DNA of 64,000 nt from Antiquaquibacter metalliresistens (GTDB lineage Bacteria > Actinomycetota > Actinomycetes > Actinomycetales > Microbacteriaceae), in NCBI RefSeq assembly GCF_029211225.1, contig NZ_JARGEM010000006.1:206463-270462 (forward strand), read 5' to 3'. Both the position numbers and the translations under genes were made by a program. The notes under the pieces were generated by a model. It did not search any database. It saw only the letters and a list, made by a program, of their open reading frames with translations, and was not told the origin of the DNA. Positions 1-9,086 of the stretch are shown in pieces; the stretch's first letter is position 1, and every line of letters begins with the position of its first letter.

Positions 1-170
1 GCGACAAGACCATCGAGCTGGACGGCACGACCTACCCGGTGATCGACGTCGAGATCTCGTCGGAGTCGCACCCGTTCTACACGGGCAAGCAGCGCATCAT
101 GGACTCCGCCGGTCGCGTCGAGAAGTTCAACTCCCGCTACGCCGCCTTCGGCAAGAAGGACGGCAAGTAG
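1..170 (+). CDS. rpmE2: Ribosomal protein L31 type B, C-terminal part
   Basis: This is the end of a type B ribosomal protein L31, a component of the large ribosomal subunit. The start lies before the window, and the first complete codon is at position 3. The visible part carries the family segment HPFYTGKQR followed by VEKFNSRYA and ends in a lysine-rich tail. That pattern fits the zinc-free form used when zinc is scarce, although the N-terminal region where zinc ligands would sit is not visible. A strong hairpin follows 12 bases after the stop, so this gene closes its transcription unit. Confidence 0.93.
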   Translation, partial: DKTIELDGTTYPVIDVEISSESHPFYTGKQRIMDSAGRVEKFNSRYAAFGKKDGK

Positions 171-181
171 CCGATACCACC

Positions 182-213
182 ACGAAGGGCGCCGGTTCTC
201 CGGCGCCCTTCGT
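182..213. terminator. Bidirectional terminator hairpin
   Basis: A perfect 14-bp inverted repeat (arm ACGAAGGGCGCCGG) with a 4-base loop lies between the L31 gene and the convergent exonuclease gene. It can serve both strands. Confidence 0.85.
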
Positions 214-248
214 CGTTCCCCACGGTCGCGCGGCGGTCCGCCGACGGA

Positions 249-1526
249 TCAGAAGAGCGCTGACCGGCGCTCCACCCACAGCGGGAGGATCGTGTCGCGG
301 GTGAGGGGAGCCAACTCGACGGCGGCATCCACGCTCTCCAGCCACAGCAGCTCTTCGATCTCCGCACCCGGTCGGTAGGTCTCGTACCCCACGGCGAGGG
401 CGAAGACCTCGGCGCGGATGACCGTGTCGGGCTCGTTCGCGGCGACCGCTCGGAAACTGCCGAGGTACTCGGTGCTGTCGAGATCGATCTCGAGGCCGAT
501 CTCCTCGCGCAGCTCGCGCACCAGGGCGTCGATGGCGCTCTCACCGGGCTCGATCTTGCCGCCCGCCTGCATGAACACACCGCTGCCTCGCTTGCGCACC
601 ACGAGGGTGCGGCCGGCCGGATCGGTGACGATGCCCGCGGCGACGCGCAGCACGGTGGGTCGCTTGGGTGCGGCCGGCGGGGGAGCGGACGCGTACAGGC
701 TCACCGGCTCGGCGGGCTCGAGGCCCTCGAGCGCCGGCAGCGATGGCGCGTAGATGTCGATCACCGGCACCGTCTGACTCGGCCTCGGCTCCAGTGGCGG
801 CAGGGGCTGGGTGTCCTGATAGCTGCTCGGGGCCGCGGCCTGCCGCAGCGGCCATTCCAGGTCGGCGACGAACGCGTCGTCACCCTTGACCCGACGGATG
901 TACTCCTGGAAGCTCACGGCCTGCTCCGCGTACCAGCCCGCTTGACGTCGGTGCAGCTCCGAGAGATCGATGTCGAGCTGCTCCGGATACGCGCGCGCGA
1001 TCGCGAGCGCGACCCGACCGGCGGCGATCGCGTCGGCACCGGCGTCGTGAGCGCCCTCCAGGGAGACCCCGTAGCGCTCGGCGGTGACCTCCAGCGTGCG
1101 CTTTCCCTTGCGGTAGCGATCGACAGCCTTGTCGACGACGAGCGGGTCGATCACCGGGAACGGCACACCGATCGGCGTCAGGTCGTGGCGTCGGCACTCG
1201 CGGTCGAGCAGGGACAGGTCGTAGGGCGCGTTGTAGACGACCACGGGCATCCCGGTATCGAACAGCACCCGAAGCGCCGAGGTGATCTCCGCGACCACCA
1301 GCGCGGCCGAACGACCCTCGGCACGGGCGCGCTCGGTGGTGATGCCGTGCACGGCGGCTGCGGCCTCCGGGATCTCGATGCCGGGGTCGGCGAGCCAGTC
1401 CCATCTCGCGATGACATCACCGGCGGCATCCAGCACCGCGACGCACGCGGAGACGATGCGAGCGGTGTCGACGTCGACGCCCGTGGTCTCGAGGTCGAAG
1501 ACGCCGAGCCGGCCCCAGTGTTCCAT
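249..1526 (-). CDS. DEDDh exonuclease fused to a NUDIX hydrolase
   Basis: A 425-residue two-domain protein. Residues 1-190 form a DnaQ-like 3'-5' exonuclease: FDLETTG near residue 10 supplies the first two acidic residues, NAPYDLSLLDRE near 100 the third, and HDAGADA near 160 the His and last Asp. A proline-rich linker of roughly 90 residues leads to a C-terminal NUDIX hydrolase, whose box begins GGKIEPGE and continues RELREEIGLE around residues 320-345. The fusion suggests joint handling of nucleic acid ends and nucleotide diphosphates, but the substrate of neither half can be read from the sequence. A leaderless -10 box (TACCCT, 1533-1538) sits 6 bases before the ATG. Confidence 0.85.
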   Translation of the reverse strand: MEHWGRLGVFDLETTGVDVDTARIVSACVAVLDAAGDVIARWDWLADPGIEIPEAAAAVHGITTERARAEGRSAALVVAEITSALRVLFDTGMPVVVYNAPYDLSLLDRECRRHDLTPIGVPFPVIDPLVVDKAVDRYRKGKRTLEVTAERYGVSLEGAHDAGADAIAAGRVALAIARAYPEQLDIDLSELHRRQAGWYAEQAVSFQEYIRRVKGDDAFVADLEWPLRQAAAPSSYQDTQPLPPLEPRPSQTVPVIDIYAPSLPALEGLEPAEPVSLYASAPPPAAPKRPTVLRVAAGIVTDPAGRTLVVRKRGSGVFMQAGGKIEPGESAIDALVRELREEIGLEIDLDSTEYLGSFRAVAANEPDTVIRAEVFALAVGYETYRPGAEIEELLWLESVDAAVELAPLTRDTILPLWVERRSALF

Positions 1527-1573
1527 GCGATCAGGGTAGGAGGCGGGTGCGACAGCGAGGCTCAGGCGCGGCG

Positions 1574-3283
<1,710 letters not shown>

Positions 3284-3303
3284 GCTCAGAGTCTAGGGCC
3301 GGG

Positions 3304-3317
3304 TGCAAGCGCTTGCC
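3304..3317. promoter_or_regulatory. LacI/GalR-type operator between treS and a divergent gene
   Basis: TGCAAGCGCTTGCC contains the perfect 12-base palindrome GCAAGCGCTTGC with the central CG typical of LacI-family operators. It lies between the -10 box of treS (3290-3295, minus strand) and that of the hydrolase gene (TAGAAT, 3334-3339), so one repressor could control both. The repressor gene is not in the window. Confidence 0.6.
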
Positions 3318-3346
3318 ATGCGGGCCGAGTGCCTAGAATCGGATGC

Positions 3347-4252
3347 GTGAGCGTCGAATCCCCCTACGCGGCGCTGCTGGCGGCGGTCCCGGCTCGTGAG
3401 CACGTCGTGCGCATCGCGGGCGGCGACACCCACTACTGGGAGTACGGGCCGAGCGACGCCTCGACCACGATCGTGTTCGTGCACGGCTACCGGGGCGAGC
3501 ACCACGGGCTCGAGCCCGTCGTCGCCCAGTTGCGCGGCGTGCGCGTGATCAGTCCGGATCTGCCCGGGTTCGGCGCCTCGGACCGGCTCGCGATCGGTGC
3601 CCACGACATCCCGGGATACGCCGGATGGTTGCGTGCCTTCGTCGACGCGCTCGGCCTGACCGGCCAGGCCGTCGTGCTGGGTCATTCCTTCGGCTCGATC
3701 GTCGCCGCGGCCGCCGTCGCCGATGGCCTCTCGACGCCGCGCCTCGTGCTCGTCAACCCGATCGCGGCACCGGCACTCAAGGGACCGAACGGCTTCCTCA
3801 GCCGTCTCACGCTGTTCTACTACCGGGCAGCCCGTGCCCTGCCCCCACGCCTCGGCTCGGCGCTGCTGGGCAACTGGCTCATCGTGCGATTCATGAGCGC
3901 GTTCCTCGCCCAGTCGAGCGACCGCGAGCTGCGCCGCTGGGTGCACGATCAGCATCACACCTACTTCAGCCGCTACGCGGACCGCGACAGCGTCGTGGAG
4001 GGGTTCGAGGCATCCATCTCCTCCGACGTGTCGATGTTCGCCCCCTCGATCGCGGTGCCCACGCTGCTGGTGGGTGCCGACCGCGACCCGATCACCACGG
4101 TCGCGGCGCAGGAGCGGCTCGCGACGCTGTTCCCGGATGCCCGGCTCGTGATCATCCCCGGCGTCGGTCACCTCGTGCACTACGAGAAGCCCCGCGAGGC
4201 GGCCGAGGCGATCGTCGCGTTCCTCGGCGCCGGAGAGGTCGTGACCGCGTGA
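3347..4252 (+). CDS. Alpha/beta hydrolase
   Basis: A 301-residue alpha/beta-fold hydrolase. The oxyanion region FVHGYRGEHHG is near residue 45 and the nucleophile elbow GHSFGS near residue 110. The acid is probably the Asp of LLVGADRDP, and the His lies in GVGHLVHYEKP near the C-terminus. The fold and triad are clear, but the substrate is not. The GTG start has a TAGAAT -10 box 7 bases upstream, which implies leaderless translation. The stop overlaps the start of the next gene (GTGA), so the two are translationally coupled, which may link this enzyme to glycan metabolism. Confidence 0.85.
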   Translation: MSVESPYAALLAAVPAREHVVRIAGGDTHYWEYGPSDASTTIVFVHGYRGEHHGLEPVVAQLRGVRVISPDLPGFGASDRLAIGAHDIPGYAGWLRAFVDALGLTGQAVVLGHSFGSIVAAAAVADGLSTPRLVLVNPIAAPALKGPNGFLSRLTLFYYRAARALPPRLGSALLGNWLIVRFMSAFLAQSSDRELRRWVHDQHHTYFSRYADRDSVVEGFEASISSDVSMFAPSIAVPTLLVGADRDPITTVAAQERLATLFPDARLVIIPGVGHLVHYEKPREAAEAIVAFLGAGEVVTA

Positions 4253-5340
4253 AGGTGATCTTCGACTCCCGCTACACGCGCCTGGGCCGGCACGACGGCA
4301 TCAGCCGCTTCGGGGCGCGCCTCGTCGAGGAACTCGCGAAGCTGCATCCGGATGTCACCATGCTCATCTCCGACGAGCGCCAGCTGGAGATGCTGCCCGA
4401 CCTGCCGTGGGTGATGGGGCCCCCGCCGACCGGCGCTGGGGAGCCGTGGGTGGCCCGTCACGTCAACCGCTTCGCGCCCGACATCGTGTTCACGCCGATG
4501 CAGACCATGGGGCCGCTCGGGCGCCGGTACGCCCTCGTGACGACCGTGCACGACCTCATCTACTACACGCACCGCACACCGCCGCGCGATCTGCCCTGGC
4601 CGGTTCGGTTGATCTGGCGGGTCTATCACCTCTGGTACGGGTTCCAGCGCGCGGTGCTGAACCTCGCCGACGCGCACCTGACCGATTCGGCCACCACCCG
4701 CGACCTCATGATCGAGCACCGGATGACCCGCAACCCGGTCACGGTCGTCTGGCTCGGCACCGACGTGCCGCCGAACGTGCCCGATCGGGCCGCTCCGGAG
4801 ACGCGCGAGCTGGTCTACATGGGATCGTTCATGCCCTACAAGAACGTCGACCTGCTGGCTCGCGCGATGCAGCAGCTGCCCGGCTGGACCCTCGACCTGA
4901 TGAGCCGCGTGAGCGCCGAGGATCGCGCTCGCATCGAGGCGCTCGCCCCCGAGGGCTCGGTGCGGTTCTTCGACGGTGCGAGCGACGAGGACTACCAGGC
5001 GGCCCTGCTGCGCGCGACCGCGCTCGTCTCCGCGTCCAAGGACGAAGGCTTCGGCCTGCCGGTCGTCGAGGCGATGGCCGTCGGCACGCCGGCGGTGCTC
5101 AGCGACATCCCGATCTTCCGCGAGATCGGCGGCGAACCGGCGGGGTTCTTCGACCCGAACGACGTCGATTCCTTCGTCGCGGCGGTGCGCACGCTCGAGG
5201 ACGACACCGAATGGCGTCGCCGCAGCCTCGCCGCTCGCGAGCGGGCCGCGCTGTTCACCTGGGAGGCTGCAGCGCGCAAGCTGCTCACCGTGCTCGAGGA
5301 GACGGTCGCTAGGCGACGCGCGCGATCGTCGCGTCGGTGA
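4249..5340 (+). CDS. Glycosyltransferase, GT4 family
   Basis: A 363-residue GT-B fold glycosyltransferase. The N-terminal half is the acceptor domain. The C-terminal half has the donor-binding pattern of GT4 enzymes: VYMGSFMPYKNVD opens it, and the EX7E motif lies in EGFGLPVVEAMAVGTP near residue 270, where the glutamates contact the sugar nucleotide. The product is not predictable; cell-envelope polysaccharide or glycolipid work is common for this family. The GTG start overlaps the upstream hydrolase stop by 4 bases. The last 32 bases overlap the convergent ybaK-like gene. Confidence 0.85.
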   Translation: MKVIFDSRYTRLGRHDGISRFGARLVEELAKLHPDVTMLISDERQLEMLPDLPWVMGPPPTGAGEPWVARHVNRFAPDIVFTPMQTMGPLGRRYALVTTVHDLIYYTHRTPPRDLPWPVRLIWRVYHLWYGFQRAVLNLADAHLTDSATTRDLMIEHRMTRNPVTVVWLGTDVPPNVPDRAAPETRELVYMGSFMPYKNVDLLARAMQQLPGWTLDLMSRVSAEDRARIEALAPEGSVRFFDGASDEDYQAALLRATALVSASKDEGFGLPVVEAMAVGTPAVLSDIPIFREIGGEPAGFFDPNDVDSFVAAVRTLEDDTEWRRRSLAARERAALFTWEAAARKLLTVLEETVARRRARSSRR

Positions 5341-5770
5341 GCTCGGCCAGCCTCGCCGGCTCGATCGCAAAGACCGAGGTGGCGCTGGCCGCGGCGGCCC
5401 AGACCACCGGCAGTCGCAACAGCGTCTCGTCCATCACCGTACGCAACGGCTCGGGATGACCCAGCGGCGGCACCCCGCCGATCGATGACCCCGTCTCCGC
5501 CTTCACGCGCTTGGCGTCCGCCATCCGCACCTCGCCGCCGAGGAGTTCGGCCAGCAGCGTGGTGTCCACGCGGTTCGGGCCGGAGGCCAGCACCAGCACC
5601 GGCTCGTCGTCACGCAAGAAGAGCAGGCTCTTGACGATGGCCTCGACCCCGCAGCCGAGCGCCGCGGCGGCCTGCGCGGCGGTGTGGGTCGAGGCATCCA
5701 TCTCGCGCGGCTCGATGAGGATGCCGCGTTCGGCCAGTCGCGACGCGAACCGCTCCGCCCTCGCGTCCAC
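5309..5770 (-). CDS. YbaK/EbsC family aminoacyl-tRNA deacylase
   Basis: A 153-residue YbaK/EbsC-domain protein. Members hydrolyse mischarged tRNAs such as Cys-tRNA(Pro) in trans to protein synthesis. The family features are the N-terminal THTAAQAAAALGC, the lysine in IVKSLLF, the strand pair LVLASGPNRVD, and the loop GSSIGGVPPLGHP near residue 95. The gene starts with GTG only 2 bases after the stop of the upstream phosphatase gene, so the two form an operon. Its end overlaps the convergent glycosyltransferase gene. The exact tRNA specificity cannot be read from the sequence. Confidence 0.85.
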   Translation of the reverse strand: MDARAERFASRLAERGILIEPREMDASTHTAAQAAAALGCGVEAIVKSLLFLRDDEPVLVLASGPNRVDTTLLAELLGGEVRMADAKRVKAETGSSIGGVPPLGHPEPLRTVMDETLLRLPVVWAAAASATSVFAIEPARLAELTDATIARVA

Positions 5771-5772
5771 GC

Positions 5773-6387
5773 TCAGCCCCTCGCCTCGATCGGGTTCTGG
5801 GTGGCGAAGTCCTCGCCGTGCTCCGAGAGCTCGTCGATCGGGTCGTCGAAGGCGATGAGGCTGAAGGCGCCGTCGACGTAGCGGAAGCTGTGGATCGACC
5901 CGTTGGTGATCGCCGGATGCTCGCGGTCCGGATCGACGGCGCCGAGCACCGAGCGGATGACGCCGCCATGACTGACGACGACCACCGACTCGCCCTCGTG
6001 GGACTGCGCGATCGCCATCAGCGCCGGCAGCACCCGCTCGACGACCGCCTCGCGGGACTCGCGCCCCGGCACCGGGGCGTCGTTCGGGAAGCGCTCCGCG
6101 ATCTCGCGATAGTCGAGTCCCTCGGCTTCGCCGTACTGGCGCTCGACCAGGTCGGCGTCGGTGCTCGGTGTCGGCAGTCCCAGCTCGGCGGCGATGATCG
6201 CACCGGTCTCGAAGGCGCGGGAGAGCGGACTGGTGATCACCGCGTCGAGGTGGCGTCGGGAGAGCAGTCGACCGGTCGCCAACGCCTGCGCCCGGCCCGT
6301 GTCGTTGAGCGGCACGTCGGTCGCGCCCTGGATGCGTCTGGCCAGGTTCCAGTCGGTCTCACCGTGGCGGACGAGGTAGAGCAGCAC
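5773..6387 (-). CDS. Histidine phosphatase family protein
   Basis: A 204-residue phosphoglycerate mutase-like phosphatase. The phosphohistidine motif is LVRHGETDWN near the N-terminus, TSPLSRAFETG near residue 55 supplies the second arginine, and VVSHGGVIRS near residue 140 carries the second catalytic histidine. Such enzymes act on small phosphorylated metabolites; which one is unknown. The GTG start is preceded by an AAGGA ribosome site. The gene leads a two-gene operon with the ybaK-like deacylase. Confidence 0.85.
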   Translation of the reverse strand: MLLYLVRHGETDWNLARRIQGATDVPLNDTGRAQALATGRLLSRRHLDAVITSPLSRAFETGAIIAAELGLPTPSTDADLVERQYGEAEGLDYREIAERFPNDAPVPGRESREAVVERVLPALMAIAQSHEGESVVVVSHGGVIRSVLGAVDPDREHPAITNGSIHSFRYVDGAFSLIAFDDPIDELSEHGEDFATQNPIEARG

Positions 6388-6432
6388 GCGTTCCTTCCCG
6401 GGGGCCGGTCGACCGACCCGACCGGTGGTCGG

Positions 6433-7269
6433 TCAGCGGTCGCCGAGCCTGACGAGCAGCGTCGCGAGCGTCTCGGATGCCCCGGCATCGATCTTAACGG
6501 TCGCCTTCGCGTCGCCCTTGGTCGCCCCGCGATTGACGATCACGATCGGGAGCCGACGACGGTACGCCTGCTCGAGCAGGCGGATGCCGGAGTTGACCAC
6601 GAGCGAGGAGCCCGCGATCAGCAACGCGTCCGCGCGGCGCATCAAGGCGCTCGCCTCGTCGAACTTCTCCTTCGGGATGAACTCCCCGAAGAACACCACG
6701 TCGGGCTTGAGCATGCCGCCGCACACGGTGCACGCGGGAATGACGAACTCGTCGATCGCCGCGATCTGCACGTCGCCGTCCGGGTTCAGCACCACCTCGT
6801 CGGGCAGTTCGAGCCAAGGGTTCTCCGCGGCGAGCCGCTCGGCGATGTTCGCCCTCGCGAAGAACTGCCCGCAGGTGAGGCACCGCACGCGGTCCATGGT
6901 GCCGTGCAGGTCGACGACGCGCTGCGACCCGGCGCGCAGGTGCAGCCCGTCGACGTTCTGCGTGATGATGCCGTCGACGATGCCCGCGGCCTCCAGGTTC
7001 GCGAGCGCCACGTGTCCGGCGTTCGGCTCGGCCGAGCCGAAGCTCTTCCAGCCGAGGTGACTGCCCGCCCAGTAGCGCTTGCGATAGTGCTCGTCGGTGA
7101 GGAACTGCTGAAACGTCATCGGCGAACGCGCAGGCGCGCCCTCGCCGCGATAGTCGGGGATGCCGGAGTCCGTGCTCACGCCGGCCCCCGTCAGCACCGC
7201 CACCGTGCGCCCCTCGAGGGCCGCCACGGCGGAGTCGAGCGCGGGCGAATCGACCGTCATCGTGGACAT
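6433..7269 (-). CDS. Sir2 family NAD-dependent protein deacylase
   Basis: A sirtuin of 278 residues that removes acyl groups from lysine using NAD. The NAD-binding start GAGVSTDSGIPDYR lies near residue 28, the QNVDGLH motif with its neighbouring catalytic histidine (VDLHGT) near residue 120, and the zinc ligands form two pairs, CLTC and CTVC. I chose the ATG at 7269 because GGAAGGAG lies just upstream. The reading frame is open 26 codons further up, but that stretch has no ribosome site and runs into the divergent methyltransferase gene. Confidence 0.9.
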   Translation of the reverse strand: MSTMTVDSPALDSAVAALEGRTVAVLTGAGVSTDSGIPDYRGEGAPARSPMTFQQFLTDEHYRKRYWAGSHLGWKSFGSAEPNAGHVALANLEAAGIVDGIITQNVDGLHLRAGSQRVVDLHGTMDRVRCLTCGQFFARANIAERLAAENPWLELPDEVVLNPDGDVQIAAIDEFVIPACTVCGGMLKPDVVFFGEFIPKEKFDEASALMRRADALLIAGSSLVVNSGIRLLEQAYRRRLPIVIVNRGATKGDAKATVKIDAGASETLATLLVRLGDR

Positions 7270-7330
7270 CGCGCTCCTTCCGTGCTGCTGCAAGAGTAAA
7301 CGCGCAAGTTTTCGGATATGTTTCCGACTC

Positions 7331-8131
7331 GTGCACATCCACCGCATCGACTCGCTCGAGGACCCCCGCCTCGAAGACTACGCGCGCCTGACGGACGTCG
7401 TGCTGCGGCGCAAGTCCGAGCCGGCAGGCGGTCTCTACATCGCCGAGTCGACGAAGGTGATCGGCCGGGCGATCGGCGCCGGTCATCGGGTGCGCTCGGT
7501 GCTCACGCTCGAGCAATGGCTGCCGGAGCTCGAGCCCATGCTCGAACCCGACACGCCGGTGTTCGTCGGTTCGGCCGAGGTGCTCGAACGGCTCACCGGC
7601 TTCCACCTGCACCGCGGCGCCCTCGCGTCGATGCATCGCCCGCCCCTGGCTCCGGTCGCCGAGGTGCTGCGAGATGCGCGGCGGGTCGTGGTGATCGAAG
7701 ACGTGGTCGACCACACCAACGTCGGCGCCATCTTCCGCTCGGTCGCGGGACTGGGCGCCGACGCCGTGCTCGTGACCCCGCGCTGCGCCGACCCGCTCTA
7801 CCGCCGCAGCGTGCGCGTGAGCATGGGCACGGTGCTGCAGGTGCCGTGGACGCGACTGGCGGACTGGCCGGAGGGCGGCCGGCAGCTGCACGACGCGGGG
7901 TTCCATATCGCGAGCCTCGCGCTGGCGGACGACGCCGTCGCGCTCGACGAGTTCGCGATCGACGCCCCCGAGCGGGTCGCGATCGTCGTCGGCACCGAGG
8001 GCGACGGGCTCAGCCGTGCGGCGCTGCGCAGCGCCGACACGGTGGTGACGATCCCGATGCTGCACGGGGTGGACTCGCTGAACGTCGCCTCCGCGGCCGC
8101 CGTCGCGCTCTGGGCGCTCAGGCCGCGCTGA
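7331..8131 (+). CDS. TrmH/SpoU family RNA 2'-O-methyltransferase
   Basis: A 266-residue SPOUT-class enzyme that transfers a methyl group from S-adenosylmethionine to a ribose in tRNA or rRNA. The family signatures are VVDHTNVGAIFRSVAGLGAD around residue 130 and VGTEGDGLS followed by MLHGVDSLNVASAAAVALW at the end, which form the trefoil-knot cofactor site. An N-terminal substrate-binding domain precedes them. The GTG start has TATGTT (7317-7322) 8 bases upstream. The target nucleotide is unknown. The last 14 bases overlap the convergent kinase gene. Confidence 0.88.
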   Translation: MHIHRIDSLEDPRLEDYARLTDVVLRRKSEPAGGLYIAESTKVIGRAIGAGHRVRSVLTLEQWLPELEPMLEPDTPVFVGSAEVLERLTGFHLHRGALASMHRPPLAPVAEVLRDARRVVVIEDVVDHTNVGAIFRSVAGLGADAVLVTPRCADPLYRRSVRVSMGTVLQVPWTRLADWPEGGRQLHDAGFHIASLALADDAVALDEFAIDAPERVAIVVGTEGDGLSRAALRSADTVVTIPMLHGVDSLNVASAAAVALWALRPR

Positions 8132-9026
8132 GCGCCGCCCACCCCCGCACCCGTGCGAGGGCGTGCGCGGCGGCCGCGGCATCCCCGTCGGCGCGGTACC
8201 ACGTGACATCCATCGCCGCGCGGGCATGCGCCCACCGGATCGCTCGCTGCGGGTCGGCTCCGACCAGACCCGCCGCGCGAACCATGCGCTCGTGCAGCAC
8301 CGCCAACGGATGTGCGAGGCCCCACGGTGCGCCGAGCTGATCCACCAGCGGCGCAAGATCGAACGCCGGATCGCCGATCATCGGCTTCGGATCGATCACC
8401 CGCCAGCCCATGCCGTCGTCGAGCACGTTGCCGGGATTGAAGTCGCCGTGCAGGAAGGCGTCGCCGTCGTCGAGTTCGAGCAGCGCCGCGTAGTCGCGCA
8501 GCCCGGCGTCGACGAGCGCCCGGTCCGCGTCTCTCGCCGCCGTGCGCATCGCCGCGTGCGCCTGGTCGACGAACGGTGCCATGATCTCCGCGAGCCCTGG
8601 GATCTCGCGCGGCGCCGGGCGGGCGGCGAACGCGGCATGCAGCCGGCACGCGATCTCGATCGCGGCGTCCGTCGGCAGCGTCGCGTGCGAGAGCGGGGTG
8701 CCGGGACGCACGCGCTCCAGCAGCAGGCTCCAGGTGAACCGGTCTTGCCGCAGCACCGCGGGCGCCAACGGCGCACCCCACGCGTCGAGCGCGACGGCCT
8801 CGCACACCCCTTCGACGTGGGGAAAGCCGACCTTCAGCACCGCGTCGATGCCGTCCTCGGTCGTCACGGCGAGCACCACGGCCACCCGGCCGCCGGGAAA
8901 GGACTCGGCGGGGGTGAGGTGCCAGCGCTCGAGCATGAGCGCCACGAGGTCGGGGGCCGCGGCATCCCAGGCGTACCTCGTCGGGTAGGCGTCGATCGCG
9001 GCGGGATCGAAGGGCACGCACTCCAC
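8118..9026 (-). CDS. Aminoglycoside/hydroxyurea phosphotransferase family kinase
   Basis: A 302-residue kinase-fold phosphotransferase resembling the APH(6)/hydroxyurea group. The catalytic loop is FLHGDFNPGNVL near residue 195, and the metal-binding loop is VIDPKPMIGDPAFDLAP near 215; the IDPKP form is characteristic of streptomycin 6-kinases and hydroxyurea kinases. As a single chromosomal gene it may phosphorylate an unrelated small molecule. Resistance is possible but unproven. The GTG start is preceded by TAGGGT (9033-9038) at 6 bases, a leaderless arrangement. Confidence 0.78.
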   Translation of the reverse strand: MECVPFDPAAIDAYPTRYAWDAAAPDLVALMLERWHLTPAESFPGGRVAVVLAVTTEDGIDAVLKVGFPHVEGVCEAVALDAWGAPLAPAVLRQDRFTWSLLLERVRPGTPLSHATLPTDAAIEIACRLHAAFAARPAPREIPGLAEIMAPFVDQAHAAMRTAARDADRALVDAGLRDYAALLELDDGDAFLHGDFNPGNVLDDGMGWRVIDPKPMIGDPAFDLAPLVDQLGAPWGLAHPLAVLHERMVRAAGLVGADPQRAIRWAHARAAMDVTWYRADGDAAAAAHALARVRGWAALSAA

Positions 9027-9086
9027 GTCTCGACCCTAGCCTCGTGCCGACGGTAGGCTCTCGACACCTCGTCGGACGGAGCCGTG

